Made by a program: the position numbers and the translations under genes. The notes beneath the pieces were generated by a model. The model saw only the letters and a list, made by a program, of their open reading frames with translations, had not been told where the DNA came from and made no database searches. Shown here one piece after another: positions 7,900 to 15,547 of a DNA stretch of 64,000 bases (position 1 is its first letter; each line of letters opens with the position of its first letter). The DNA comes from Azonexus sp. (lineage in GTDB: Bacteria > Pseudomonadota > Gammaproteobacteria > Burkholderiales > Rhodocyclaceae), in NCBI RefSeq assembly GCF_023150235.1, contig NZ_JAKLLH010000020.1, positions 1 to 64,000 on the forward strand. The letters run 5' to 3'.

Positions 7900-8808
7900 T
7901 CAAAGTCCGCGACTGATTGCCGCGAGGTGTCGCGGTTCTTCGAGTGCCCGCAGGAACCAGTCCAGGGCCAGTCCCTGCCGGCGACTTTTCCAGGCGATGT
8001 GGCAGGGCGTGGCCGGGCGCGGTTCGGCAAGCTTGAGTTCGACCAGCCGTCCGGCGGCGATTTCCGGCTCGGCCAGCCAGCGCGGCAGGTGGCCGATTCC
8101 CAGCCCGGCGACCTGGGCCGCCGCCTTGGCCCGCATGTCGGGAACGCGCAGAACCGGCTGGCCTTCCTGTAGCCAGACGGTACGGGCGTGCAGTTCCTGC
8201 GAGGTGTCGGCAATGGCGATGGCGCGGTGGCGGCGCAGCTCTTCGTCGGGGATCGGCCTTGTCCAGCCGGCCAGCGGGTGGTCGGGGGCCGCCAGCGGCA
8301 GCAAGCGGATGTGCCCCAGCGGGCGCGTGGCAATGCCGCCGCGCGGCGGCAGGTCGCCGGGAGCGCCGATGACCAGGTCGGCACGACCGGTAGCCAGGGC
8401 ATCCCAGGTGCCGCCAAGCACTTCGTAGGATAGCCGGACCTGGGTTGCCTGGCCGGCGGCGAGAAAATCCGCCAGCAGCGGGTAAAGGCGCTCGGCCGGG
8501 ATCAGCATGTCGACGGCAATGCGCAATTCGGCCTCCCAGCCGGTGGCAATGCGTTGTGCCCGGCGCTCCATCTCGTGGGCGGCGCGCAGCAGATGGCGGC
8601 CGTCTTCGAGCAGGCTGCGTCCGGCGGCATTGAGCTGCGTCTTGCGCCCTTCGCGCTCGAACAGGGGAAAACCGAGGTCGTTCTCGAGCTTGCCGATGGC
8701 GTGCGAAATGGCCGAGGGAACACGATGCAGGGCGCCGGCCGCGGCACTGAAGCTGCCGTGATGCTCGATGGCGTCGAGGATGCGTAGCTGGTCGAGAGTG
8801 ATTTTCAT
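7900..8808 (-). CDS. LysR-family transcriptional regulator
   Basis: A 302-residue protein with the standard LysR layout. The N-terminal winged HTH (residues 1-60) contains GSFSAAAGALHRVPSAISHA followed by KLENDLGFPLFEREGR. The effector-binding domain (about 90-295) ends in a short tail. The ATG at 8808 matches the usual LysR start; the frame upstream is unconvincing. The divergent gene is a WrbA-like flavoprotein, so by the usual LysR pattern that gene is the likely target. An inverted repeat at 8823-8845 sits directly upstream of this start. Confidence 0.92.
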   Translation of the reverse strand: MKITLDQLRILDAIEHHGSFSAAAGALHRVPSAISHAIGKLENDLGFPLFEREGRKTQLNAAGRSLLEDGRHLLRAAHEMERRAQRIATGWEAELRIAVDMLIPAERLYPLLADFLAAGQATQVRLSYEVLGGTWDALATGRADLVIGAPGDLPPRGGIATRPLGHIRLLPLAAPDHPLAGWTRPIPDEELRRHRAIAIADTSQELHARTVWLQEGQPVLRVPDMRAKAAAQVAGLGIGHLPRWLAEPEIAAGRLVELKLAEPRPATPCHIAWKSRRQGLALDWFLRALEEPRHLAAISRGL

Positions 8809-8822
8809 TGGTGAATATATTT

Positions 8823-8845
8823 GAATGATTAATCCGGAATTATTC
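8823..8845. promoter_or_regulatory. LysR-type operator candidate
   Basis: GAATGATT and AATTATTC form an inverted repeat (one mismatch) around a 7-base centre, 15 bases upstream of the LysR start in the divergent spacer. The layout fits an autoregulatory LysR recognition site. Confidence 0.4.
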
Positions 8846-8937
8846 GCTTTTGCCTTGTTTTGTCCAGGTTTAACATGGCCTTGAAGTCGATTGAAAGATT
8901 CACAAGTCTTTGCTGCAATGTTCCGGGTCGAGCATTG

Positions 8938-8973
8938 GGCAAATTGCGAAAAATTCACGGTCGACCGTGTTTT
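8938..8973. repeat. CACGGTCGACCGTG palindromic element, copy 3
   Basis: Perfect 14-base core at 8956-8969 in the LysR/flavoprotein spacer. The flanks are less symmetrical than in other copies (ATT left, TTT right). The left side read on the other strand (GTGAATTTTTCGCAATTTG) only loosely resembles the usual arm. Confidence 0.7.
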
Positions 8974-9080
8974 CAGGCTGGAATCGTCGCAAGACGCTCC
9001 TGTCCTTCACTTGTTTTCATGCGAGCGCCGGGCTGTACGGCGTTTCGCCTCTCTTCGCCGCACTACCAAGGAGTTTTTTC

Positions 9081-9641
9081 ATGAGCAAGCAAATCGCCAT
9101 CGTTTTCCATAGTGGTTACGGCCATACGCGGCGCCAGGCCGAGGCCGTGGCTGCCGGTGTCGCCGAAGTGGCCGGCGTCGAGGCCAGATTGTTCCCCGTC
9201 GATGCGCTCGGCGATGCCGAATGGGCGGCGCTGGATGCGGCGGATGCGATGATTTTCGGGGCGCCGACCTACATGGGCAGTGCTTCCGCCAAGTTCAAGG
9301 AGTTCATGGAAGCCAGTTCCGGGCGTTGGTACCAGCGCAGTTGGCTGGACAAGCCGGCCGCCGGGTTTACCTGTTCGGCCAGCCAGAACGGCGACAAGCT
9401 GAATACGCTGGTCGAACTTTTCCTCTTTGCGCAGCAGCACGGCATGTTGTGGATCGGCCTGGGTCTGTTGCCGGGTAACAACAGCAGCAAGGGTTCGGTC
9501 GAGGATATCAACCGCCTTGGCAGTTTCGCCGGTGCGATGGCACAAGCCAACGCCGACCAGGGGGCCGAGGCCATGCTCGACAGCGACCTGAAGACCGCCG
9601 CGGCCCTCGGCCGGCGCGTGGCGACGCAGCTGCTGCGCTAA
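9081..9641 (+). CDS. WrbA-like flavodoxin-fold NAD(P)H:quinone oxidoreductase
   Basis: A 186-residue flavodoxin-fold protein. The FMN phosphate loop is near the N-terminus (HSGYGHTRRQAEAV), followed by a GAPTYMGSASAKFKEFME block and a CSASQNGDK loop, as in WrbA/flavodoxin reductases. Family members reduce quinones by two electrons and limit oxidative stress. A clear AAGGAG precedes the ATG. The gene is divergent from a LysR regulator that probably controls it. At 186 residues it is slightly shorter than typical WrbA (about 198), so the exact subfamily is uncertain. Confidence 0.85.
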   Translation: MSKQIAIVFHSGYGHTRRQAEAVAAGVAEVAGVEARLFPVDALGDAEWAALDAADAMIFGAPTYMGSASAKFKEFMEASSGRWYQRSWLDKPAAGFTCSASQNGDKLNTLVELFLFAQQHGMLWIGLGLLPGNNSSKGSVEDINRLGSFAGAMAQANADQGAEAMLDSDLKTAAALGRRVATQLLR

Positions 9642-9730
9642 GCATCGGCGGCATTCCCGCCGGCGGTCGCGCTCGTTCGTGAGGTCGAGGGAAGGCAGCG
9701 CGGCCTGGGTTTGCCCGTGGTCGGAGCGGT

Positions 9731-9769
9731 CGCCGTTCCCGGGGAGGAGGATTCCGCCCCGGAACGGCG
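9731..9769. terminator. long hairpin between convergent genes
   Basis: CGCCGTTCC(C)GGGG pairs with CCCCGGAACGGCG across a 12-base loop, with one bulged C. It lies between the flavoprotein and the leftward chemoreceptor gene. There is no T tract, so termination would not be of the classic type. Confidence 0.4.
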
Positions 9770-9782
9770 GTGACGCTTGGCG

Positions 9783-11768
9783 TTAGAAGCGGAAAGCAGC
9801 CATGGCGTGGCGCAATTGTGTCATGCGCTGCTGCATGCTTTCCGTTGCCTGGCGCGAGGAATCCGCTGCGGCGTGGTTCTCTTCCGCGCTTTGCGCCAGG
9901 TCCTCGATGTGCTGGGCAATCGCCTGGGTGGCGGTGGTTTGTTCGCCAAGGGCGCTGGAAACATCGCCCACCATGGCCTGCATGTCGCGGATGCGGGCAT
10001 GAATCTGTTCGATCGACTGTCCTGAATCGCGGGCAGTGCTCATGCCGCTATTGACCTGGCCGACGCTGTGGTTCATGGCGGTAACGGCGTTGCCGATGTT
10101 GCTCTGGATGCGGGTGATGGTGGTGCCGATTTCCTGCGTGGCGAGCGAGGTTCGTTCGGCGAGCTTTCTGACCTCGTCGGCGACGACGGCGAAGCCGCGC
10201 CCCGATTCGCCCGCGCGGGCTGCTTCGATGGCCGCGTTGAGGGCGAGCAAATTGGTCTGCTCGGCAATTTCGCGGATCGTACCGACAATGGTCGAGACTT
10301 TTTCCGATTCGCTGCCGAGATTCTGGATGATGCCGGCCGAGGCATCGACGCGGCGGGCGATTTCGCTCATTTCGCCGACGGTGCCGGCCACGATGCTCTT
10401 GCCGTGTTCGGCCAGGCGTTCCGAATCCTGGCCGTGGCTGCGGGCGGTGTGCGCCGAGTCGGCGACGTGCTGGACGCTGGTGCTGATCTGCTCGACCGTG
10501 CTGGCCAGGTGCGAAACGCTGTCGGCCTGGTGAGCCGCCGCCGCTGCTACCTGGGCGCTGGCGGAAACCAGGTGCTGGGTTTGTTCGTCGATGCCGTCGA
10601 TATTGTTGCGGAACGCTTCCAGCAGGCGCGCCAGTTGGCGCCGGCCACGGTTGAAGTCGTCGAGTGCGAATGCCAGTTCGTCGCGACCCTCACCTTCCGT
10701 GGCCTGGGTCAGATCGCCGTTGGCGAGGGCCTGGGCCGCACTGGTCAGGCGGGCGATCTGGCGCAGGATATCGTTTGTCATGCGCCAGAAAATCAGGGCC
10801 AGCGCGACGAGTACGCCGGCGACGAGCAGCATGGCCAGGAGGCGTGCATTCTGTGCCGCGTCCAGGCGCTCCCGCAGGCGTGCCTCCAGGCGCGGAAAGA
10901 GCTGTTTTTCATTGAACTCATAGGCCCCGTCGATGGCGCGGCTCATGTCGTCGAAGAAATCCTGAGCCGAGCGCTTGAACTGACCGGAGAGCAGTTCCTG
11001 CTGCCCGAGTTCGTGAATCAGGGTGCGCCGTTTGCCGATGCGCTCGCGGTAATCGTTGGCGAGCTCGCGCAATTCGTTATTGCTTTCACCCAGGAGCGCC
11101 AGCTTGCGCTGGATGCGGACGAGCGATCGATCGATCTGCCCGAGCAGGATGCGTGCGTCCAGTATCTCGTCGGGCGTAATCAGGCCGCGTTGCAGGATGC
11201 CGGTACCCAGGGCGCGGAACAGCCCGTAGTACTCGATGGTGGCGGGTATGTCGCCGTAGAGCAGGGCCTGCAACTGGAATACGTCGCTGGCGGCATCCTG
11301 CTGCAGGCCGCTGTGAAGGGCGGTGTTTTCGAGGAAAAGCAGCATCTGTTCGATGGCGCGGGTGTGTTGGGCGAAAATTTCGGGCGAGGCGCGTTCGCCT
11401 CCCGCCAGTCCCTTGCTCTCCTCCCAGGCCTTGCGGAAGGCTTGGTAATCGCTGGCGGTAGCGGGGAGGGCGCCTTGTTTGCTGGCAAGCTCGGGGAGCA
11501 AGGCATCCACTTCCGCCATCTTGCCGCGTACCTTGCCGGCCGCCTCGGCATCGCCGCTCAGCCATTTGTTCGACATTCCGCGCGACTGCTGCATCAGCCG
11601 GATGGCGGCAATTGCCGGATGCCAGGGCGCCAGCCCCGATTGCTCGCGTTGCAGGGTGGAAATTTCCTGATTGCGCACCTGCAGATACAGTCCGCCCAGG
11701 CTGCCCAGGCCGAGCAGGACCAGGGAAAAGACGAGCAGGAATTTGCGGGAGAACTTGAGATTTTTCAT
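9783..11768 (-). CDS. methyl-accepting chemotaxis protein with large helical periplasmic domain
   Basis: A 661-residue receptor. Membrane segment 1 is at about residues 8-28, followed by about 290 residues of mostly helical periplasmic sequence with a [14 protein letters not shown] block reminiscent of nitrate/nitrite-sensing (NIT) or related four-helix domains. Then come membrane segment 2 near 312-332, HAMP, and a signalling domain whose tip reads [21 protein letters not shown] perfect FNR-type box lies about 50 bases upstream, so expression probably rises under low oxygen. Together with nap in the same window, this suggests taxis related to anaerobic respiration. The ligand assignment is inference; the NIT match is only suggestive. 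Confidence 0.92.
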   Translation of the reverse strand: MKNLKFSRKFLLVFSLVLLGLGSLGGLYLQVRNQEISTLQREQSGLAPWHPAIAAIRLMQQSRGMSNKWLSGDAEAAGKVRGKMAEVDALLPELASKQGALPATASDYQAFRKAWEESKGLAGGERASPEIFAQHTRAIEQMLLFLENTALHSGLQQDAASDVFQLQALLYGDIPATIEYYGLFRALGTGILQRGLITPDEILDARILLGQIDRSLVRIQRKLALLGESNNELRELANDYRERIGKRRTLIHELGQQELLSGQFKRSAQDFFDDMSRAIDGAYEFNEKQLFPRLEARLRERLDAAQNARLLAMLLVAGVLVALALIFWRMTNDILRQIARLTSAAQALANGDLTQATEGEGRDELAFALDDFNRGRRQLARLLEAFRNNIDGIDEQTQHLVSASAQVAAAAAHQADSVSHLASTVEQISTSVQHVADSAHTARSHGQDSERLAEHGKSIVAGTVGEMSEIARRVDASAGIIQNLGSESEKVSTIVGTIREIAEQTNLLALNAAIEAARAGESGRGFAVVADEVRKLAERTSLATQEIGTTITRIQSNIGNAVTAMNHSVGQVNSGMSTARDSGQSIEQIHARIRDMQAMVGDVSSALGEQTTATQAIAQHIEDLAQSAEENHAAADSSRQATESMQQRMTQLRHAMAAFRF

Positions 11769-11799
11769 CGTGATCGGTGCTGCCTTGCGGGGAAAAGAG

Positions 11800-11807
11800 C
11801 AATCGGC
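11800..11807 (-). promoter_or_regulatory. sigma28-like -10 element
   Basis: On the minus strand GCCGATTG matches six of eight bases of the flagellar -10 GCCGATAA, about 32 bases before the chemoreceptor ATG. No good -35 (TAAA) is present at the usual distance, so the call is weak. Confidence 0.2.
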
Positions 11808-11815
11808 ATATGTAA

Positions 11816-11829
11816 TTGATTTTCATCAA
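11816..11829. promoter_or_regulatory. FNR/ANR-type box
   Basis: TTGATTTTCATCAA matches the FNR consensus TTGAT-N4-ATCAA at all ten fixed bases. Its centre is 54 bases upstream of the chemoreceptor ATG (minus strand) and about 160 bases upstream of the double-receiver gene (plus strand). The closer gene is the better candidate target. Confidence 0.65.
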
Positions 11830-11981
11830 CGATGGTTTGATGTGAATTAATAATTCGGTATTGGTGTTTTTGGAATTATTGACGTTCCCGGCGCTTGTCG
11901 CGGTCGCCATGCCGGCTCGCCGGCTTGCGGAAGGAAACTGCTATAGTCGGCGTTTTTTTCGTTCGACATGAAGGGGGAAAC

Positions 11982-12788
11982 ATGGCGTTGACGATGTCCT
12001 TGGCCGATCTGGCGATCCTGCTGGTGGAGCCGTCGCAAATGCAGGCCAATCTGGTAAGCCGGATGCTCGAGGGGCAGGGAGTGCAGCAGATCGACCGGGT
12101 CGAATCGGGTAATGCCGCATTGCAGTGGCTGGCTGAAAACGCCCTGCATAATCGCGTGGTGATCAGCAGCCTTTACCTGCCGGACATGTCCGGTACCGAG
12201 CTGGTTGCGGCGATGCGCGACGATCCCCTGCTCGATGCGCTGCCCTTCATCCTGGTTTCCAGCGAAACGCGGCCGCAGATGCTCAATCCGGTGCGGCAAT
12301 CCGGCGCCTGCTGCATCATCGCCAAGCCGTTCACCGAGGAGCAGTTATCGCGCGCGCTGTTTTCCGCCGCCGATTACCTCAACCCGCCGCAGGATATCGA
12401 TCCGACCGAGGTGCAGGGCTTGCGCGTGCTGCTGGTCGACGACAGTTTGGCTTCACGCCGCCACCTGCGCCGCTTGCTGGAGGAAATCGGCATCGAGCGG
12501 ATTTCCGAGGCTGGCGATGGCAAGGAGGCGGTGAGCGTGCTGTCGGAGGTGATGGTCGACTTGGTGATTACCGACTTCAACATGCCGGAGATGGACGGTC
12601 GCGAGCTGACCGAGTACATCCGCGAGCAGAGCTGGCAGTGCGAGGTGCCGATCCTGATGGTGACCAGCGAGCAGAACATGGGGCGGCTGGCGGCGGTCGA
12701 ACGCGCCGGTGTGTCGGCGATCTGCGACAAGCCTTTCGACGCCGGGACGATCCGGCGCTTGATCACCAACGCGCTACCGCAGGACTGA
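11982..12788 (+). CDS. double-receiver response regulator, first receiver degenerate
   Basis: A 268-residue protein made of two CheY-like receivers and no output domain. Receiver 2 (about 140-265) is canonical: VDDS acidic pair, phospho-acceptor Asp in VITDFNMPEMDG, T in MVTS, K in DKPF. Receiver 1 (about 8-125) has VEPS in place of the acidic pair and a Ser where the phospho-acceptor Asp should be (VISSLYLPDMSG), while K in AKPF remains. It is thus probably a pseudo-receiver. I start at the ATG at 11982, which is preceded by AAGGGGG. The position beside a chemoreceptor suggests a role in chemotaxis or adaptation, but there is no direct evidence. Confidence 0.88.
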   Translation: MALTMSLADLAILLVEPSQMQANLVSRMLEGQGVQQIDRVESGNAALQWLAENALHNRVVISSLYLPDMSGTELVAAMRDDPLLDALPFILVSSETRPQMLNPVRQSGACCIIAKPFTEEQLSRALFSAADYLNPPQDIDPTEVQGLRVLLVDDSLASRRHLRRLLEEIGIERISEAGDGKEAVSVLSEVMVDLVITDFNMPEMDGRELTEYIREQSWQCEVPILMVTSEQNMGRLAAVERAGVSAICDKPFDAGTIRRLITNALPQD

Positions 12789-12798
12789 GGCAGCCAAG

Positions 12799-12839
12799 AG
12801 GGAAAAGGCCGATTTTCACGGTCGACCGTGAAAATCGGC
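12799..12839. repeat. CACGGTCGACCGTG palindromic element, copy 4
   Basis: Core at 12817-12830. The symmetry extends to 32 bases (12808-12839), with flanks GCCGATTTT and AAAATCGGC. The arm (left, read on the other strand) is TCGGCCTTTTCCC. It lies between the double-receiver stop and a terminator. Confidence 0.8.
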
Positions 12840-12849
12840 AAAAAATAAA

Positions 12850-12876
12850 AAAGCGGGGGCGACCCCGCTTTTTTTC
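12850..12876. terminator. bidirectional rho-independent terminator
   Basis: GCGGGG (12854-12859) pairs with CCCCGC (12864-12869) around GCGA, flanked by an A run on the left and seven T on the right. It can end transcripts from both the double-receiver gene and the leftward membrane gene. Confidence 0.85.
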
Positions 12877-12897
12877 GTGGTCTTTCCGGGCTGCTCT

Positions 12898-13455
12898 TCA
12901 AGCCCGTGCTGCCTGCTTGCGCAGCCGGAAGGCGAGGTAGGCCTGGCGGCAGGCGAAGCCAAAGGCAAGCAGCAGCAGCAGCGGGTCGAACAGCGCATCC
13001 CACAGGTTGCCGTGGATGCCGATGGCGTAGCTGGCGAGATCGACGGCCAGGATCGCCAGCCATGGCGTCTGCCGCTTCCAGAACAGCACGGCGCCGACCG
13101 GGATCAGCGCGGCGAGCAGCGGCCAGGGCTGGTAGCCGAGCGCATAAGGATCGAAGGCGCCGGCACCCAGCGCCGGTAGATAAAACCAGGGGGCGAAGAG
13201 CAGCAGACCGCGGGCGATCGGCCAGGTCAGCGGCGACGGTGTGCGGTTGGCCAGTTGCAGCAGCGCGAGCAGCAGCAGTGTCGGCGACGGGGCGCCGAAG
13301 ATCCCGTGCAGGGCCGGCGCGATGCCGCCGATCAGTGCGATGGTGGTGGCCGCCAGGCCGACCCGCGGGCGGAATTCGCCGAGCGGCAGCAGGGCCGCGA
13401 AGGCGCCGAAGATCAGCCCGTGGGCCAGCAGGCCGTAAGCCGCGATGAGGGTCAT
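12898..13455 (-). CDS. hypothetical polytopic membrane protein downstream of a sialidase-like gene
   Basis: A 185-residue hydrophobic protein with about five to six membrane segments and a short basic C-terminus (RLRKQAARA). The ATG at 13455 overlaps the stop of the upstream sialidase-like gene by four bases (ATGA), showing translational coupling. The family is not recognised. Its partner suggests an envelope or extracellular polymer role, but this is only contextual. Confidence 0.65.
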   Translation of the reverse strand: MTLIAAYGLLAHGLIFGAFAALLPLGEFRPRVGLAATTIALIGGIAPALHGIFGAPSPTLLLLALLQLANRTPSPLTWPIARGLLLFAPWFYLPALGAGAFDPYALGYQPWPLLAALIPVGAVLFWKRQTPWLAILAVDLASYAIGIHGNLWDALFDPLLLLLAFGFACRQAYLAFRLRKQAARA

Positions 13456-14627
13456 GGCTGGCCTCCGTCGAGCCAGGCTTCGCTGAAGCTGGCGTGTTTG
13501 ATGCCCTGGCGACGCCAGGTGTAGGCCAGGTGGATGCGGCCGTCGGCGGCCAGGAGCAGCGCCGGGTAGGAAAACTCGGCGCCACCGTCGGGCGCGCTTT
13601 CGGCGGTGCGGGCCAGGGTCCAGGTATTGCCTTCGTCGGCCGACAGCCACAGGTGCAGGTGGGTGCGCCCGTCGTCGCCGTTGCCGGCCAGCAGCAGCCG
13701 GCCGCTGGCCAGGCGGAGCAGGGCGACCGAGGCATTGGGATTGGGCAGCGGCAGGTCGTCGCCGCTGGCGCCGCCGGTTTCCCAGGTCAGCCCGGCATCG
13801 CCGGTGGTGGCGACGCGGATGCGGCCGGGGCCGGGGCCGGCGTCGCGCAGCAGCGCCAGCGCCCGTTTCTCGTCGAGCGCAGCCGCCGCCGGCTGCAGGC
13901 TGCGCACCGGGTGCGCCATGCGCGTCTTGTCGATCACCCGGCCGTCACGGTCGAGGCGCAACCATTCACCGTGCTTGGCGACGAATTCGTGGTAGGCCGG
14001 CAGGCCGTAGCCGCCGTCGGCCAGCGGCAGCGGCGGCGTGCGCGCCAGGGTGCTGATGTTGAGGAAGGGGGAGGTGACCAGCTTGCGCGGCTTCGACCAG
14101 GTTTCGCCGCTGTCGTCGGAGACGATGTGGTTGAGCGAACTGCCGGCCCAGCCGCCGAGGGCGACGCTGACGAACCACAGGTGCACGCGCTGGCCGTCGG
14201 TGAATAGCACCGGGTTGCCGAGCTTGCGGATGTTGGTGAATACCGCGCCGGCAGTGCTTTCGCGGTTGGCCAGCGCTTGTGGCTTGCTCCAGCCATTCTT
14301 GTCGAGGCGACTGAGCCAGATCGTGACATCGGCGGCGCCCTCTCGGCTGCCGGCGAACCAGGCCGCTGCCAGACGGCCGTCGGGCAGTGTGGTCAGGGTC
14401 GCGGCGTGGGCCGAGGCCGCGACTTGCGGCAGCTGCTCGCTGGCGAAAAAGGCCGGCAAGGCGCTGCTGGCGCTGGCCGGGGCGGTGTAGGCGCGGGGGG
14501 CGAAGGCCGGTGCCGGGGCGACCGGAACCCGCCACAGCGCGGCGGCCAGCGCGGCGACGAAGGCGGCGCCGGCGAGCCAGAGCAGATGTTGGGGGCGGCT
14601 GCTTGCCGGGGAGTGAGCGTTCGACAT
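13452..14627 (-). CDS. sialidase-like (BNR/Asp-box) membrane-anchored protein
   Basis: A 391-residue protein with an N-terminal membrane anchor or signal (about residues 14-34), then a beta-propeller of the BNR_2/sialidase type. Asp-box motifs are visible as SDDSGETWS, TGDAGLTWE and SADEGNTWT. Such propellers include exo-alpha-sialidases and other glycan-acting or glycan-binding proteins. The arginine triad of true sialidases cannot be confirmed by eye, so enzymatic activity is uncertain. It is translationally coupled to the small membrane protein gene that follows. Together they may process or sense surface glycans. Confidence 0.8.
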   Translation of the reverse strand: MSNAHSPASSRPQHLLWLAGAAFVAALAAALWRVPVAPAPAFAPRAYTAPASASSALPAFFASEQLPQVAASAHAATLTTLPDGRLAAAWFAGSREGAADVTIWLSRLDKNGWSKPQALANRESTAGAVFTNIRKLGNPVLFTDGQRVHLWFVSVALGGWAGSSLNHIVSDDSGETWSKPRKLVTSPFLNISTLARTPPLPLADGGYGLPAYHEFVAKHGEWLRLDRDGRVIDKTRMAHPVRSLQPAAAALDEKRALALLRDAGPGPGRIRVATTGDAGLTWETGGASGDDLPLPNPNASVALLRLASGRLLLAGNGDDGRTHLHLWLSADEGNTWTLARTAESAPDGGAEFSYPALLLAADGRIHLAYTWRRQGIKHASFSEAWLDGGQP

Positions 14628-14675
14628 GGGGCCGGATTCTAACCCGTGCCCCGCTCCGGTGCCCGGCTGGCCGGC

Positions 14676-15461
14676 TTATTTGCCGACCGGCGTCTTGTTG
14701 TCGAGGAAGCCGTGCTTGCGGAAGATCGTCTGGCCTTCTTCGCTGGCAGCATAGTTCATGAAGCGGCGGGCGACGTCCTTGTGCTTCGACGAAGCCAGCA
14801 GGTTGAGCAGCAGGGCTTGCGGCTTGGCGAGCTTGGGGTCGAGGTCGATGGCTTCGACCAGCGCCGCGTTGTCCGGGAAAAAGGCGGTGGCGCGCCAACT
14901 CATCGCCAAGTCGGCCTCGCCCTTTTTCATCGCATTCATCAGGCTGCGCGAGTCGGGAACGAGGAAGGCCGCCTGCTTGACCACCTTGGGGTAGATGCCG
15001 AGGCCGTCGAGGATGCTTTTTGCCTCCTGGCCGACGCTGCCGGATTCGGCGTTGCCGAGCAGGGTGACGAGGTCGCGGCGGAGCAGTTCGCGTGGGTCGC
15101 CCTTGACCTTTTTCGGATTGCCCTTGGCGACGACCAGCGCCATCTGGTTGTAGCCGACCGTGACGTAGTCGCCGAGCAGGCCTTCGGCCAGATGTTTGGC
15201 GCGGTAGCTGGGTTCGCCCGGCAGGTAGAGGTCGCCGACGCCGCTACGCTTGGCGGCCTGGTAGAGATCCTCGGAACCGCCTTGCGAGAGCGAGATCTTG
15301 ACGTTCTCGCGCTTCTCGAAGGCCTGGATGATTTCACCCATCGGGCGGACCATGGTGATGCCGCAATACAGCAGCAGTTCCGGCTTGCCCTGCGCGTGTA
15401 CGCCGGGGCCGAACAGGCTGAGGGCGGCAAGTAGTGATAGCTTGAGGAAGTGGCGACGCAT
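14676..15461 (-). CDS. periplasmic solute-binding protein (ModA-like fold)
   Basis: A 261-residue protein with a signal peptide ending near VHAQG and a type II periplasmic-binding fold as in molybdate or other anion-binding proteins (a LLLYCGITMVRPMGEIIQAF start, with a LSQGGSEDLYQ block and GDLYLPGEP). No permease or ATPase gene adjoins it, so it is an orphan receptor or works with a distant transporter. I start at the ATG at 15461, followed by MRRHFLKLS. The ligand is not predictable; molybdate is only one possibility. Confidence 0.8.
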   Translation of the reverse strand: MRRHFLKLSLLAALSLFGPGVHAQGKPELLLYCGITMVRPMGEIIQAFEKRENVKISLSQGGSEDLYQAAKRSGVGDLYLPGEPSYRAKHLAEGLLGDYVTVGYNQMALVVAKGNPKKVKGDPRELLRRDLVTLLGNAESGSVGQEAKSILDGLGIYPKVVKQAAFLVPDSRSLMNAMKKGEADLAMSWRATAFFPDNAALVEAIDLDPKLAKPQALLLNLLASSKHKDVARRFMNYAASEEGQTIFRKHGFLDNKTPVGK

Positions 15462-15547
15462 CAAAGCCTCCTGCAACAACGTGCAAAGACCCCGATTCTA
15501 TCGGCCTTTGCACGTTGCTGCAGGGGCGGCGTGCCGAGCCGGGCCGA

